From contig DIHL01000055.1 of NCBI GenBank assembly GCA_002420145.1, positions 1-64,000 of the forward strand: DNA of 64,000 nucleotides, read 5' to 3'. The notes under the pieces are model-generated. The model was not told where the DNA came from, ran no database searches, and saw only the letters and a program-made list of their open reading frames with translations. The position numbers and the translations under genes were made by a program. Shown in pieces: positions 8,559 to 18,398 of this stretch. Source of the DNA: Bacteroidetes bacterium UBA5697 (GTDB lineage Bacteria > Bacteroidota > Bacteroidia > B-17B0 > Aurantibacillaceae). Each line of letters opens with the position of its first letter. Position 1 is the first letter of the stretch.

Positions 8559-9944
8559 ATGAGTTGCTATTTAAAATACATTTTCTTTTTTGTAACCGTT
8601 TTTTCTTCCACACTTCAATCACAAAATAAAGATAGTATTGCTTTACGCAAACACTTTGATTATTATTTAACGCAAAGCAACTGTTATAAAAATTTAGAAT
8701 TTTTAAGTACTAAAATTGAAAGTCGTTTGAGTGGTTCTCCTGGCGCAGCTAAAGCAGTTACTTGGGCAATAAAAGCAATGTATGAAGCAGGTGCCGATAC
8801 CGTTTATTTGCAGCCCTGCATGGTGCCTCATTGGGTGCGAGGAGAAAAAGAAATATGTTTATCCATCAATTCTAAAACAAAAAAAACAAACTCCTACTCT
8901 ATTTGTGCATTAGGCAATTCTATCAGCACTCCAAAAGCTGGAATTAATGCACCTGTGATTATAGTAAATAATTATAGTCAATTAGATTCTTTAGGAGAAA
9001 AAAATATCAAGGGAAAGATTGTTTTTTACAATGTGTACTTCGATCATAAACATTTAAGTACTGGTACTTGCTACGGAGAAACTGTAACCTATCGTTATGC
9101 AGGTCCTAGTAAAGCTGCGAAATATGGAGCTGTGGCAACTATAGTTAGGAGCATGAGTTCTATTAATAATGATTTTCCACACACGGGTGTAATGGGTTAT
9201 GATACAGTTATCACTAAAAACAAAATTCCTGCATGCGCCATTAGCTATAGTGGAGCCGATAAATTATTAGAAGAATTAAAAAGTAATCCTTCTTTAATAT
9301 TGAATTTAAAAATGAGTTGTCAAATGCTTCCGAAAGAATTATCATACAATGTCGTTGGAGAAATTAAAGGTTCCGAAAAACCAAACGAAATTATTATGGC
9401 TGGCGGACATTTAGATGCCTGGGATAATGGACAAGGTGCGCATGATGATGGCGCTGGTGTTGTGCAAGCGATTGAAATTTTAGCGATGTATAAAAAACAA
9501 GGCATTAAACCAAAACACACTATACGTGCCGTAGCTTTTATGAATGAAGAAAATGGCGGTGCTGGTGGAAAAGCTTATTTTGAAGATACAAAAAAAAATA
9601 ATTTAAAACACATCGCGGCTTTGGAAAGCGATGCTGGTGGTTTTTCGCCACGAGGTATTGGTGTTGATACAACCATGGGTGCCTACAAAACCGTATTGAG
9701 TTGGAAATCGTTATTAGACCCATATTTTGTTCAATATATTAAAAAAGGTGGCCATGGCGCAGACATTGGTTACTTAAAAGAGATTGGAGTGCCATTAATG
9801 GGATTTGAACCTGATGGACAAAAATATTTTGATTATCACCATACTGCGGATGATACATTTGATAAAATAAATAAGCGTGAACTTGAACTAAGCGCTGGTG
9901 TTATTGGTTCTTTAATATATTTAATAGATACTAAAGGCTGGTAA
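8559..9944 (+). CDS. M28 family zinc metallopeptidase with PA domain, exported
   Basis: This 461-residue secreted aminopeptidase/carboxypeptidase is related to carboxypeptidase Q. It has a signal peptide (1-22) and an inserted protease-associated (PA) domain (about 125-225, containing KGKIVFYNVYF and YGAVATIVRS). The M28 catalytic core follows, with the full set of co-catalytic zinc ligands: GGHLDAWD, AHDDGAG, MNEENGG with the general-base glutamate, ESDAGG and DYHHTADD. All ligands are intact, so it should be active on small peptides in the periplasm or outside. It follows the DUF4294 gene and may share its transcript. Confidence 0.92.
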   Translation: MSCYLKYIFFFVTVFSSTLQSQNKDSIALRKHFDYYLTQSNCYKNLEFLSTKIESRLSGSPGAAKAVTWAIKAMYEAGADTVYLQPCMVPHWVRGEKEICLSINSKTKKTNSYSICALGNSISTPKAGINAPVIIVNNYSQLDSLGEKNIKGKIVFYNVYFDHKHLSTGTCYGETVTYRYAGPSKAAKYGAVATIVRSMSSINNDFPHTGVMGYDTVITKNKIPACAISYSGADKLLEELKSNPSLILNLKMSCQMLPKELSYNVVGEIKGSEKPNEIIMAGGHLDAWDNGQGAHDDGAGVVQAIEILAMYKKQGIKPKHTIRAVAFMNEENGGAGGKAYFEDTKKNNLKHIAALESDAGGFSPRGIGVDTTMGAYKTVLSWKSLLDPYFVQYIKKGGHGADIGYLKEIGVPLMGFEPDGQKYFDYHHTADDTFDKINKRELELSAGVIGSLIYLIDTKGW

Positions 9945-9958
9945 ACAAACAGAACAAA

Positions 9959-10104
9959 TTAAACCACATAGAAACATAGAAAAAAGATAACAAACAGAAC
10001 TATATAGAAAACGTTGTTTTAAACATAGAGAGCTATTGTTAAAAGCAAAGCTTCTATTCGCAACTAAAGAACATTAATATATACTATGCATCTATGTGGT
10101 TAAA
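9959..10104. repeat. Interspersed inverted-repeat element (CCACATAG type)
   Basis: A left arm at 9959-9979 and a right arm at 10084-10104 are inverted copies of each other (about 18 of 21 positions; the core AACCACATAG against CTATGTGGTT is perfect) with about 104 non-coding bases between. It fills the gap between the peptidase and MMPL genes. The form resembles miniature or REP-like elements; it has no coding capacity. Confidence 0.6.
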
Positions 10105-10139
10105 CAGTAAACAATTAATTAGGTAATAGATTTAAATAA

Positions 10140-12401
10140 ATGAAAATCCCACAAAAAATACTCAATTCATTTGTTATTGTTTTTGTCATAGCCTTTACGG
10201 TGCTATGCGCCTTTAAAATCAAAGACCTAAAATTTAATTACGATTTCGAAGCCTTCTTCCCAAATGAAGACAACGAATTAGGCGTTTACGAAACACATCG
10301 TAACCGATTTGAATGGGACAATGAATTTGTATTGCTTGGTTTAGAAAATAAAAAAGGTATTTTCAGAAAAGATTTTTTAGAAAAAGTAAATGCTTTATCT
10401 AATGAATTAAAAGATATTCCTCATACTGATAGAGTCATTTCTCCTACAAATATTAAAAACATTTCTTTAAGTGGTTTAGCGCCCATACAAAAGCGATTGT
10501 TGCACATTGATGACGAAACCTTATATAAAGATGATAGCACAAATATTTATAGTACGCCCGAACTGATTGGGTCTTTCTTTCCAAAAGACGCTAAGTCTAT
10601 TTCTATCTTCATTAAAACAGAAGAAGGATTAAGCAAAGTCAAAAGCGATAGTTTGGCTCGTAATATCGAAAAAGCATTTAATAAATATCACTTTGATGAA
10701 GTGCATTTTGTGGGGAGAATTGTGGCGCAAGACGTGTATTTAAAAAATCTAGAAAGAGAATTTGTTTATTTTTTAGCCATTTCTTTTGTTCTAGTCATAC
10801 TATTTCTTTGGTTATCATTTAGATCTTTATATGGTATCGTGGTGCCAATGACAATTGTTATCATTTCTATTTTTTGGACATTAGGTATTATGGCCATGAT
10901 GCATCAATCATTAGACATCATGACCTGTATGCTGCCAACCATGATATTTATTGCTGGTATGAGCGACGTGGTGCATTTCTTTTCCAAATATTTTGAAGAG
11001 ATTGCTAAAGGAACCGAAAAACAAAAAATCTATCCATTGATTTTAAAAGAAGTTGGCTTCCCTACTTTTTTAACTTTAATCACAACAGTCGTAGGATTTT
11101 TATCACTTTTATTTTCAAGCATCAAACCAATTAAGGATTTTGGTTTATATACCTCAGTAGGAATCATCATTGCCTTTTGTTTAAGTTACACGCTGTTACC
11201 TGCCCTACTTTATTTTTTTACACCAAAAAAATTAGTAGCTGTGCACGACCATGATAACAAAACCTATAATGTGATGCGAAAAATATTGTTTTGGATTTTT
11301 AGAAATCAAAAAACAATTATTGTGATTACAGCTCTTGTTCTTGTGTTTTCGGCCATTGGTGTTTACAAAATAAAAGTAAACAACGTGCTACTTGAAGATT
11401 TATCAGATGGCGTAAAAATCAAGCAAGATTTTATATTTTTCGATAAGCACTATAGCGGTGTTCGTCCTTTAGAATTAGCCATCGAAATTAAAAACAAAAA
11501 CAAAACAGTTTGGGATTATGATGTCATGCAACAATTGAATGAAGTTGACATCTATCTAAAAAAAGAATACCATGCTGGATTTATGTATTCGCCAGCTATG
11601 CTTGCCAGAAACATTAACAAAGCACTTAATGATGAAACTTCAGGCGAAGGTAAATTTCCTACAGCTGAAGAATATGAAGAAGTAAAAAAACAATTAATTA
11701 GTAATAAGAAAAACAAAGATTTAAAACGCATCATTACCATTGATGGCAAATATGCTCGTGTTAGTGGGAAAATAAGTGATATTGGAAGCTACATTGTAAA
11801 CGAACAAAATATTCGCTTTAAAGAATTTTTAAAAACTCATATCAACTCTAATGATATTGAGATAAAAATAACTGGGGCTGGTCATTTAATGGACAGAAAT
11901 AATGAATACATGGTAACTAATATGGCTCAAGGATTTATATTCTCCATTATTATTATCATTATTTTAACTTACTTTCTTCATAAAAGTTGGCGCATGGTAT
12001 TGGTATTTATTTTACCTAACCTAATACCACTCATCATTATTGCGGGCATTATGGGCTTTGCAGGCATTGAGTTAAAAGCAGCTACATCTTTAGTATTTAG
12101 CATTGCTTTTGGCGTGGCCACCGATGATACCATACATTTTATTTCTCGATTAAAAATTGAATTAGGATATGGTAAATCTTTAATCTATGCTTTTAAACGA
12201 ACTTATTTTGAAACTGGAAAACCAATTTTACTGACCACCTTTATTTTAATGGGTGGATTCGTCAGTTTAATGGTGAGTGATTTTCAGAGTACCTTTTATT
12301 TTGGTTTTTTAATTTGCATTACCATCATTGTTGCTGTGATAGCAGATATATTTTTATTACCCGTTTTATTATTTTGGATTTTAGGAAAGAAAAAGAAATA
12401 A
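10140..12401 (+). CDS. MMPL/RND-superfamily membrane permease
   Basis: This 753-residue inner-membrane protein has the duplicated RND layout. TM1 (about 9-27) is followed by a periplasmic loop, a block of five helices (about 210-360, including SFRSLYGIVVPMTIVIISIFW and the GMSDVVHFFSKY segment), a second N-terminal helix (about 390-410), a second loop, and a final block (about 595-745, with GVATDDTIHFISRLK). The acidic/histidine motif GxxxDxxHF occurs once in each half, as in patched/MMPL-type transporters. It is shorter than tripartite HAE pumps. Substrate is unknown; lipids or hopanoid-like molecules are typical for the family. The GNAT gene begins 7 bases after it, so the two are probably co-transcribed. 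Confidence 0.88.
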   Translation: MKIPQKILNSFVIVFVIAFTVLCAFKIKDLKFNYDFEAFFPNEDNELGVYETHRNRFEWDNEFVLLGLENKKGIFRKDFLEKVNALSNELKDIPHTDRVISPTNIKNISLSGLAPIQKRLLHIDDETLYKDDSTNIYSTPELIGSFFPKDAKSISIFIKTEEGLSKVKSDSLARNIEKAFNKYHFDEVHFVGRIVAQDVYLKNLEREFVYFLAISFVLVILFLWLSFRSLYGIVVPMTIVIISIFWTLGIMAMMHQSLDIMTCMLPTMIFIAGMSDVVHFFSKYFEEIAKGTEKQKIYPLILKEVGFPTFLTLITTVVGFLSLLFSSIKPIKDFGLYTSVGIIIAFCLSYTLLPALLYFFTPKKLVAVHDHDNKTYNVMRKILFWIFRNQKTIIVITALVLVFSAIGVYKIKVNNVLLEDLSDGVKIKQDFIFFDKHYSGVRPLELAIEIKNKNKTVWDYDVMQQLNEVDIYLKKEYHAGFMYSPAMLARNINKALNDETSGEGKFPTAEEYEEVKKQLISNKKNKDLKRIITIDGKYARVSGKISDIGSYIVNEQNIRFKEFLKTHINSNDIEIKITGAGHLMDRNNEYMVTNMAQGFIFSIIIIIILTYFLHKSWRMVLVFILPNLIPLIIIAGIMGFAGIELKAATSLVFSIAFGVATDDTIHFISRLKIELGYGKSLIYAFKRTYFETGKPILLTTFILMGGFVSLMVSDFQSTFYFGFLICITIIVAVIADIFLLPVLLFWILGKKKK

Positions 12402-12408
12402 AGTTTTT

Positions 12409-12909
12409 ATGGAAGTTACATTAAGACCTTGGCACATTAATGATGCTGATGAATTAGCTAAAATAGCTAACAATAAAAATATTGCACAGTTTATGGCTGA
12501 TGTATTCCCACATCCCTACTCTACAGAAAATGCAAAAACATTTATTGCTTTTGCTACTTCAAACCCTAATTCAAAAATATTTGCCATTATTGTTGATAAA
12601 AAACCTGTTGGCAGTATTGGTTTACATTTACAGACCGATATTTTAAGAAAAAATGCCGAAATTGGTTACTGGTTAGGAGAAGCTTATTGGGGAAAAGGAA
12701 TTATTACTCAAGCTATTCCTCAAATGATTGATTATGGATTTAAAAATATGGATATTGTGAGAATATTTGCTCGCATTTTTGGAACTAATAAAGCCTCACA
12801 AAAAGTAGTAGAGAAATGTGGTTTTACATTGGAGGGTAGATACGAAAAAACAATTTTCAAAAATGGTGAGTATTTAGATGAATTGATTTATGCTATTAGG
12901 AAAAAATGA
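12409..12909 (+). CDS. GNAT N-acetyltransferase, RimJ/RimL-like
   Basis: A 166-residue single-domain GNAT enzyme that transfers an acetyl group from acetyl-CoA. Visible elements are the N-terminal strand (VTLRPWHINDADEL), the central strands (KKPVGSIGLH, AEIGYWLGEAYWGKGI, where GKGI is the acetyl-CoA pyrophosphate loop) and the C-terminal NKASQKVVEKCGFTLEGRYE typical of RimJ/RimL proteins that act on ribosomal or other amines. The target cannot be read from the sequence. It follows the MMPL gene with a 7-base spacer and ends at an inverted-repeat element. Confidence 0.9.
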   Translation: MEVTLRPWHINDADELAKIANNKNIAQFMADVFPHPYSTENAKTFIAFATSNPNSKIFAIIVDKKPVGSIGLHLQTDILRKNAEIGYWLGEAYWGKGIITQAIPQMIDYGFKNMDIVRIFARIFGTNKASQKVVEKCGFTLEGRYEKTIFKNGEYLDELIYAIRKK

Positions 12910-13022
12910 ATAGGACACTGATGACGCAGATAGTTAAGATTTAATATGATTAAAAATGGATAGATTATCTAAAAACAAAAATCAAAAACAAGCATATATA
13001 ATCAGCGGTATCAGCGTTCTAT
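12910..13022. repeat. Interspersed inverted-repeat element (GCTGATxxCGC type)
   Basis: The arms 12910-12931 and 13001-13022 are inverted copies (17 of 22 positions). The right arm itself contains a short tandem, ATCAGCG twice. The 69 bases between are AT-rich and non-coding. The element begins immediately after the GNAT stop codon and ends 35 bases before pfkA. It is a different family from the element at 9959-10104. Confidence 0.55.
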
Positions 13023-13057
13023 AATTTGAAATAGGTATTTATGATTATATAAAAAAT

Positions 13058-14029
13058 ATGGTAAAGAAAATAGGTTTAATTACATCAGGTGGCGATTCCC
13101 CAGGAATGAACGCCTGTATTAGAGCAGTGGTTAGAACAGCTCGTGCTGAACATATAGACGTTGTTGGTTTTTACAGAGGTTATGAAGGATTAATTGATGA
13201 TGACTATATACACTTAACCAAAAGTAAAGTATCTAATATCATTCATCGAGGAGGCACTATTTTAAAAACTGCGCGTAGTAAACGTTTTATGACTCCTGAA
13301 GGAATTCAAATGGCTGTCGATAACCTACAGAAACATCAATTAGATGGATTTGTAATAATTGGTGGTGATGGAAGTTTTAGAGGAGCTCAGGAATTAACTA
13401 AACACACAACCATTAAAACAGTTGGCTGTCCTGGTACTATTGATAATGATTTAGTAGGAACTGATTTCACCATTGGATACGACACAGCTATTAATACAGT
13501 TGTAGATGCGGTTGATAAAATCAGAGACACTGCAGAGAGCCATGATCGAATTTTTGTGGTGGAAGTGATGGGACGCGATGCTGGATTAATTGCCTTAAGA
13601 AGTGCCATTGCTTGTGGTGCCGAAGCTATTTTAATTCCTGAACGTAAAAATGATTTAAGAAAATTACTTGACAGAAAAAAAACATGGCGTCAAACCAAAA
13701 AGAGTCGAATTATAATTGTGGCAGAAGGAGATGAAAATGGTGGCGCTGTAGGCATTGGAAACTTATTAAAATTAGAATGGCCTGAGTTTGATATTCGTAT
13801 TTCAATTTTAGGACACATACAACGTGGAGGCAATCCAACTTGTATGGAGCGTGTAAATGCGAGTTTAATGGGTTATTACGCCGTTAAAGCATTGCAAGCT
13901 GGCAGAACAAATGAAATGATTGGCATCGTTAATAAAGAAGTGTGCTACACACCTTTTAAAGATGCCGTAAAACATATTGAAGAATTAAATCCAGAAATGT
14001 TACGAATACTAGATATTTTATCAGCTTAA
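13058..14029 (+). CDS. pfkA: ATP-dependent 6-phosphofructokinase
   Basis: This enzyme makes fructose-1,6-bisphosphate, the committed step of glycolysis. The 323 residues match bacterial PfkA in length. It has the N-terminal ITSGGDSPGMNA loop, IGGDGSFRGA (the second glycine of GGDG marks ATP rather than pyrophosphate use), the catalytic GTIDNDLVGTD, the substrate segment EVMGRDAG, and the LGHIQRGGNPT loop. A long basic insertion-like helix (DLRKLLDRKKTWRQTKKSR) sits at about residue 200-218. The ATG at 13058 matches the family start. The TPR gene follows after 14 bases. Confidence 0.97.
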   Translation: MVKKIGLITSGGDSPGMNACIRAVVRTARAEHIDVVGFYRGYEGLIDDDYIHLTKSKVSNIIHRGGTILKTARSKRFMTPEGIQMAVDNLQKHQLDGFVIIGGDGSFRGAQELTKHTTIKTVGCPGTIDNDLVGTDFTIGYDTAINTVVDAVDKIRDTAESHDRIFVVEVMGRDAGLIALRSAIACGAEAILIPERKNDLRKLLDRKKTWRQTKKSRIIIVAEGDENGGAVGIGNLLKLEWPEFDIRISILGHIQRGGNPTCMERVNASLMGYYAVKALQAGRTNEMIGIVNKEVCYTPFKDAVKHIEELNPEMLRILDILSA

Positions 14030-14043
14030 AAAATAAAATAAAA

Positions 14044-15477
14044 ATGAAAACAAAAAACTTAATCATCATCCTCTTAGCTTTTACTGTAAATGTTTTATTT
14101 GCTCAACGCGATAAAGAAGAAGGCGACCCTATGTTTAAAAGTGCCTATACTAAATATGAAAACAAAGATTATTCTGGTGCCTATTTAGATTATACGACAT
14201 TCTTAATGAAAAAACCAAAAGATGCTAATGCCACTTACAATCGTGGTTTATGTGCCTATGAATTAAAAGATTATAAAGATGGTATTACCAACTTTAACAA
14301 GAGTATTGAATTAGGAAGAAAAAAAGCAGATGGCTATTACAGCCGGGGATTATGTAATTATAGTTTATTTAACTACGAATTAGCTATTGCTGATTTTGAC
14401 ACGGCTCTAACACTAAAAACAAATTACACAAAAGCGCTTACCTATAAGGGTGCAGCACTTAATGAACTCAAAAAGTATAAAGAAGCTTTAGATATATTGA
14501 ATCAAGCGGTAAACTCTGATCCAAATTATGAAACGGCTTATTATTATAGAGCTATTACGAAGTATTATTTAAAAGATTATCAAAACGGATTAGATGATTG
14601 TAACAAAGCATTAGCAATTAAAACATATTACGAAACTTACTTTTGGAGAGGTTTACACTACTTAAATTTAAAACGTTATCAAGAATCTATTACAGATTAT
14701 GATACTGTTATTGCGCACGACCCTAAATATGCCAAAGCTTATTATAACAGAGCAATCTCATATTATGATTTAAAAAATTATGAAAAAGCACTAGCAGACA
14801 ATAAAAAATCACTGGAACTAGATCCTACAAAGCCTGAGGCTTATTACAATAGAGCTCTAGATAAATATCAATTAGGTAAATACAAAGATGCCGAACCTGA
14901 TTTTAATGCGGCTATTGATTTAAAATTAAATAATGCCAAGCATTATACGCAACGTGGTATGAACTATTATTATCAAGGAAAATATTCGCAAGCGATTTCT
15001 GATTTTAATACAGCTGTTTTAAAGGACCCAAAATATGAAGATGCGTTTTATTACAGAGCACTCACTAAATACTACTTAGAAGATGATAAAGGCGTGATTG
15101 AAGATTGCACAAGCGCTTTAGCCATCAAAAAATCAAGCGATACCTATTATCAAAGAGGGATTAGTAAATATAATTTAAAAGATTATGCAGGTGCCATTGA
15201 TGATTTTAATGAATCCTTAAAAATAAAACCAGATTATAAATTAGCTATTTTAGAAAGAGGCATTGCCTATTACCAAACCGAAAAAGATGCTCTTGCCTTA
15301 GCCGATTTGAATAAAGCCATTGAATTAAATCCTAAATCATCCAGAGCATTTTACTATAGAGGTAAGCTAAAAAAATATATGAATGATTTAGCTGGCTCTT
15401 GCGCCGATTTAAAACAAGCTTTAAGCTTAGGTGAAGAATTGGCAGGAGATGAGATGACTAAAAATAGTTGTAAGTAA
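14044..15477 (+). CDS. Secreted tetratricopeptide-repeat protein
   Basis: This 477-residue protein has a signal peptide (1-20, ending VLFAQ), after which the chain is an almost continuous array of about a dozen TPR units of 34 residues, with the recurring pattern A-YYNRAxxxYxLKxYxxAxxDxxKAxxLDP. TPR arrays bind other proteins. With no other domain it is probably a periplasmic or surface scaffold. It lies 14 bases after pfkA on the same strand and probably shares its transcript, though no functional link with glycolysis is apparent. The partner is unknown. Confidence 0.88.
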   Translation: MKTKNLIIILLAFTVNVLFAQRDKEEGDPMFKSAYTKYENKDYSGAYLDYTTFLMKKPKDANATYNRGLCAYELKDYKDGITNFNKSIELGRKKADGYYSRGLCNYSLFNYELAIADFDTALTLKTNYTKALTYKGAALNELKKYKEALDILNQAVNSDPNYETAYYYRAITKYYLKDYQNGLDDCNKALAIKTYYETYFWRGLHYLNLKRYQESITDYDTVIAHDPKYAKAYYNRAISYYDLKNYEKALADNKKSLELDPTKPEAYYNRALDKYQLGKYKDAEPDFNAAIDLKLNNAKHYTQRGMNYYYQGKYSQAISDFNTAVLKDPKYEDAFYYRALTKYYLEDDKGVIEDCTSALAIKKSSDTYYQRGISKYNLKDYAGAIDDFNESLKIKPDYKLAILERGIAYYQTEKDALALADLNKAIELNPKSSRAFYYRGKLKKYMNDLAGSCADLKQALSLGEELAGDEMTKNSCK

Positions 15478-15550
15478 ACAGATTGATTCTCCGAATTATG
15501 AAGTATGCGTTAAAGCGTTAAATTTCGAATATTAAAATAAAGTGCTGATT

Positions 15551-15571
15551 TACAAAATGATACATTTTGTA
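15551..15571. promoter_or_regulatory. 21-bp palindrome upstream of the LRR gene
   Basis: Arms TACAAAATG (15551-15559) and CATTTTGTA (15563-15571) are perfectly inverted around ATA. It is followed by two copies of TTTTGTAGATTTT (from about 15566 and 15585) that reuse the right arm. The site is 57 bases before the LRR start, so an operator is plausible. There is no T-tract, so it is not a terminator of the upstream TPR gene. Confidence 0.4.
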
Positions 15572-15627
15572 GATTTTGTACCATTTTTGTAGATTTTACG
15601 TTATACAGATAGATCAATCTCAATTTT

Positions 15628-18396
15628 ATGTTTCGTTATATTCTTATTTTACTCTTGTTTCCTGTTCACTATTTTTGTAAGAGTACTCCAGACTCTTTAC
15701 TAATAATTGACTTACAGCATAAAAACTTAACAAAACTCCCTGAAAAATTAGAATATTCGACTGTTAAGTCATTATTAATAGGATATAATCCAATTAAAAC
15801 AATATCAAACGAAATATCAAATGCTAAACATTTAAAAAATCTTAGCATTAATTATTCTCCTCAATTTGATTTTGAGTCCAGTATCGAAACAATCAAGCAA
15901 TTAAAACTTGAATCATTATCTATTAATAACTCAAATTTAATGTACATACCATTGGAATTAGGCGAAATCAAAACGCTTAAAAATTTATCATTGGCAAATA
16001 ATTATATTAAAGAAATCCCTGCTTACATTTTTTTAAACGCTAAGTTTTACTCATTAGATTTTTCTGGTAATTTAATTTCGACTTTGCCAAAAGAAATAAT
16101 TTCTCAATCAAATTTATCTTTCCTGAATTTAAGTAACAATAGTTGTATAAATAAAGAAGATACCTATAAACATTTAAAAGAATTACAAAATTTAAAACAA
16201 CTTGAAGTCAAGGGCTGTGAAATACTTCCAAGTAATATTTGGAATTTAAGTTCATTAGAAAACATAAACATAAGTGACGGGACTTTTTCAAGTATTTTAT
16301 TGAATGAAAACATTAAGAAAAATCAATTAATTCAGTTCATTGCAACCAATTGCAACAATTTAGACTTCTCAAGTTTAGTGCCTGTATTAGCCTCTTCTAG
16401 TTTAAAAGAAATATCATTAGGGGGTGATAAATTTAATGGATTTGATAATGTTGTTTTATCAAGCAATTTAATATCCTTAAGCTTACAAGGATCTACATTA
16501 AGTAATTTCAAATTAGCAAACTCATTATCCAACTTACAAGAATTGAACTTAAGTTTTAATTCAATCACCTGCCAAACAGAATTTTTGAATACAGTTTCAA
16601 AAATTTCAACTCTTAAACATCTTAATTTAAGTAATTGTAACTTCACTTATCTACCATCACAAATTAGTCAATTAAAAAATATTGAATCACTTAACATATC
16701 TAATAACAAACTAACCTCAATAAATGAACTATATTCTTTAAAACAATTAAAAACCCTAGATATCAGTTTTTGTGAACTTTCTAAAAGTCAAATTGATAAC
16801 CTAAAAAAAGAATTACCAAATACAGAAATCATCTATAATGATTCCTCAACAAAACTACCATTAGCTAACGCTAATGTGGAAACAGAAATTTTTATAGTTA
16901 CTCCAACAGAAAATCAAACTATAACTACAACTAATGGTACAACTATTATGATTCCAAAAAATAGTTTAGTTTTTGAAAACGGAAAATTAGTAAAGGACCC
17001 AGTAACAATTAATTATACGCCATACTATAGTTTAACAGACATTGCCATGTCTGGAATAAACATGAATTATACCTCTCCAGAAGGGAGTGCACCATTTTCT
17101 TCGGCAGGAATGTTTAATATAAATGCTAATTCAAACGGACAAAATGTAGAAATGAAAAAAGGATCTGAAATACAAATAGCATTTAAAAGCAATGACCCTG
17201 AAAAATCTTATAATTATTATTCTTATGACTCTATAAATAAAAGCTGGAAAGTTATTGGCAAAGACACTATCACAAAAATAAAAGTTGATAAACCTGTAGA
17301 CTCTTCTATTGTTAGAAATGATTCTGTTATCTCAACAACTAGTGTTAACATGCCTCAACCGCCATTTTTTTATGCTAATCATGATATTACAATTCATTGG
17401 GATGTAGATAAAAAAGACAGATTTACAGGAGAATTTAATATATATGCAACTTTACCAAACGCAAAAACAAAAAACGATACTAGTAGTAATGAAAACTTTT
17501 TCACAGAAGTAAAAGAGCTATCTAAAATACGATGGAAAATAGATGCTGAAAAATCTTCTCAAATAATTAAAGAGTTTTCCAAAAACAATGAATTATTTAA
17601 TCATAATGTTCCTAAAAGAAATAGAATTATAGTAATAAATAATAGAGTAAAGTCTCATAATTCAAAAACAAGAACGGAAAAAATGATTGATTTTGTTCTT
17701 ATTGCTGACAAGGATAATGACAGTTTTCTTTTTAAATTTTATAATGAAACTGACACTATATCTTTTTATGCTTATCCTTTAATCCAAAATAAAAATATTG
17801 ATAGAGCTCAAAAAACTATCAAAAAATTATATTTCAAATATGAATCTTCAGCTAAAGAAAGAAAAAAGTTAACAAAATACCGTCGGGATAAATTTTTATC
17901 TGCTTATAATCGATATAAAGTAAACATGTCAAACTCCAGGAATATTATGTCGAAGAATGAGATAAATAATATTTCAAACCTTTTAAATAGTAGTGTAAAT
18001 ACTAATGCATATAATATTACACGTGTATTATCAATTCAAGGGTTTGGAATATATAACTGTGACAGGCCTGTATTTATAGAAAATCCTATCGTATTCTCTC
18101 CAATTTTTGTTGACGAGAATGGAAAAAAACTTTCAAATGCTACAGTGCAAGTGATTGATCCTAAAGAAAATATTGCGGTAACATATTATGCAGGAAAACC
18201 ATTAAAGATTTCTAAAAATAGTATTATCACTGTTTTAAATACACAATATGGTAAAAACAATACTAGAGTGTATTTGGGGAAAATACCAACTTTTAATATT
18301 AATTCAATACAAAATGGTACAAAAATCCAATTATCTCTTCTTTCAAATGAAATTAAAATTGGTGAACTAAATCAACTTATTAATTCAACAAATTAA
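15628..18396 (+). CDS. Leucine-rich-repeat protein with ZU5-like domain, exported
   Basis: This 922-residue secreted protein begins with a signal peptide (about 1-18). About 400 residues of leucine-rich repeats follow (for example LKNLSLANNYIKEIPAYIF and IESLNISNNKLTSI). Next is a beta domain at about 420-540 with GTTIMIPKNSLVFENGKLV ... SGINMNY ... FSSAGMFNI, the pattern of a ZU5-like module seen in many Bacteroidota lipoproteins. A long, charged C-terminal half (about 570-922) is not recognised. The combination suggests a cell-surface recognition or adhesion protein. No T9SS sorting domain is visible. The next gene starts 2 bases after its stop, so the pair is translationally coupled. Confidence 0.8.
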   Translation: MFRYILILLLFPVHYFCKSTPDSLLIIDLQHKNLTKLPEKLEYSTVKSLLIGYNPIKTISNEISNAKHLKNLSINYSPQFDFESSIETIKQLKLESLSINNSNLMYIPLELGEIKTLKNLSLANNYIKEIPAYIFLNAKFYSLDFSGNLISTLPKEIISQSNLSFLNLSNNSCINKEDTYKHLKELQNLKQLEVKGCEILPSNIWNLSSLENINISDGTFSSILLNENIKKNQLIQFIATNCNNLDFSSLVPVLASSSLKEISLGGDKFNGFDNVVLSSNLISLSLQGSTLSNFKLANSLSNLQELNLSFNSITCQTEFLNTVSKISTLKHLNLSNCNFTYLPSQISQLKNIESLNISNNKLTSINELYSLKQLKTLDISFCELSKSQIDNLKKELPNTEIIYNDSSTKLPLANANVETEIFIVTPTENQTITTTNGTTIMIPKNSLVFENGKLVKDPVTINYTPYYSLTDIAMSGINMNYTSPEGSAPFSSAGMFNINANSNGQNVEMKKGSEIQIAFKSNDPEKSYNYYSYDSINKSWKVIGKDTITKIKVDKPVDSSIVRNDSVISTTSVNMPQPPFFYANHDITIHWDVDKKDRFTGEFNIYATLPNAKTKNDTSSNENFFTEVKELSKIRWKIDAEKSSQIIKEFSKNNELFNHNVPKRNRIIVINNRVKSHNSKTRTEKMIDFVLIADKDNDSFLFKFYNETDTISFYAYPLIQNKNIDRAQKTIKKLYFKYESSAKERKKLTKYRRDKFLSAYNRYKVNMSNSRNIMSKNEINNISNLLNSSVNTNAYNITRVLSIQGFGIYNCDRPVFIENPIVFSPIFVDENGKKLSNATVQVIDPKENIAVTYYAGKPLKISKNSIITVLNTQYGKNNTRVYLGKIPTFNINSIQNGTKIQLSLLSNEIKIGELNQLINSTN

Positions 18397-18398
18397 AT

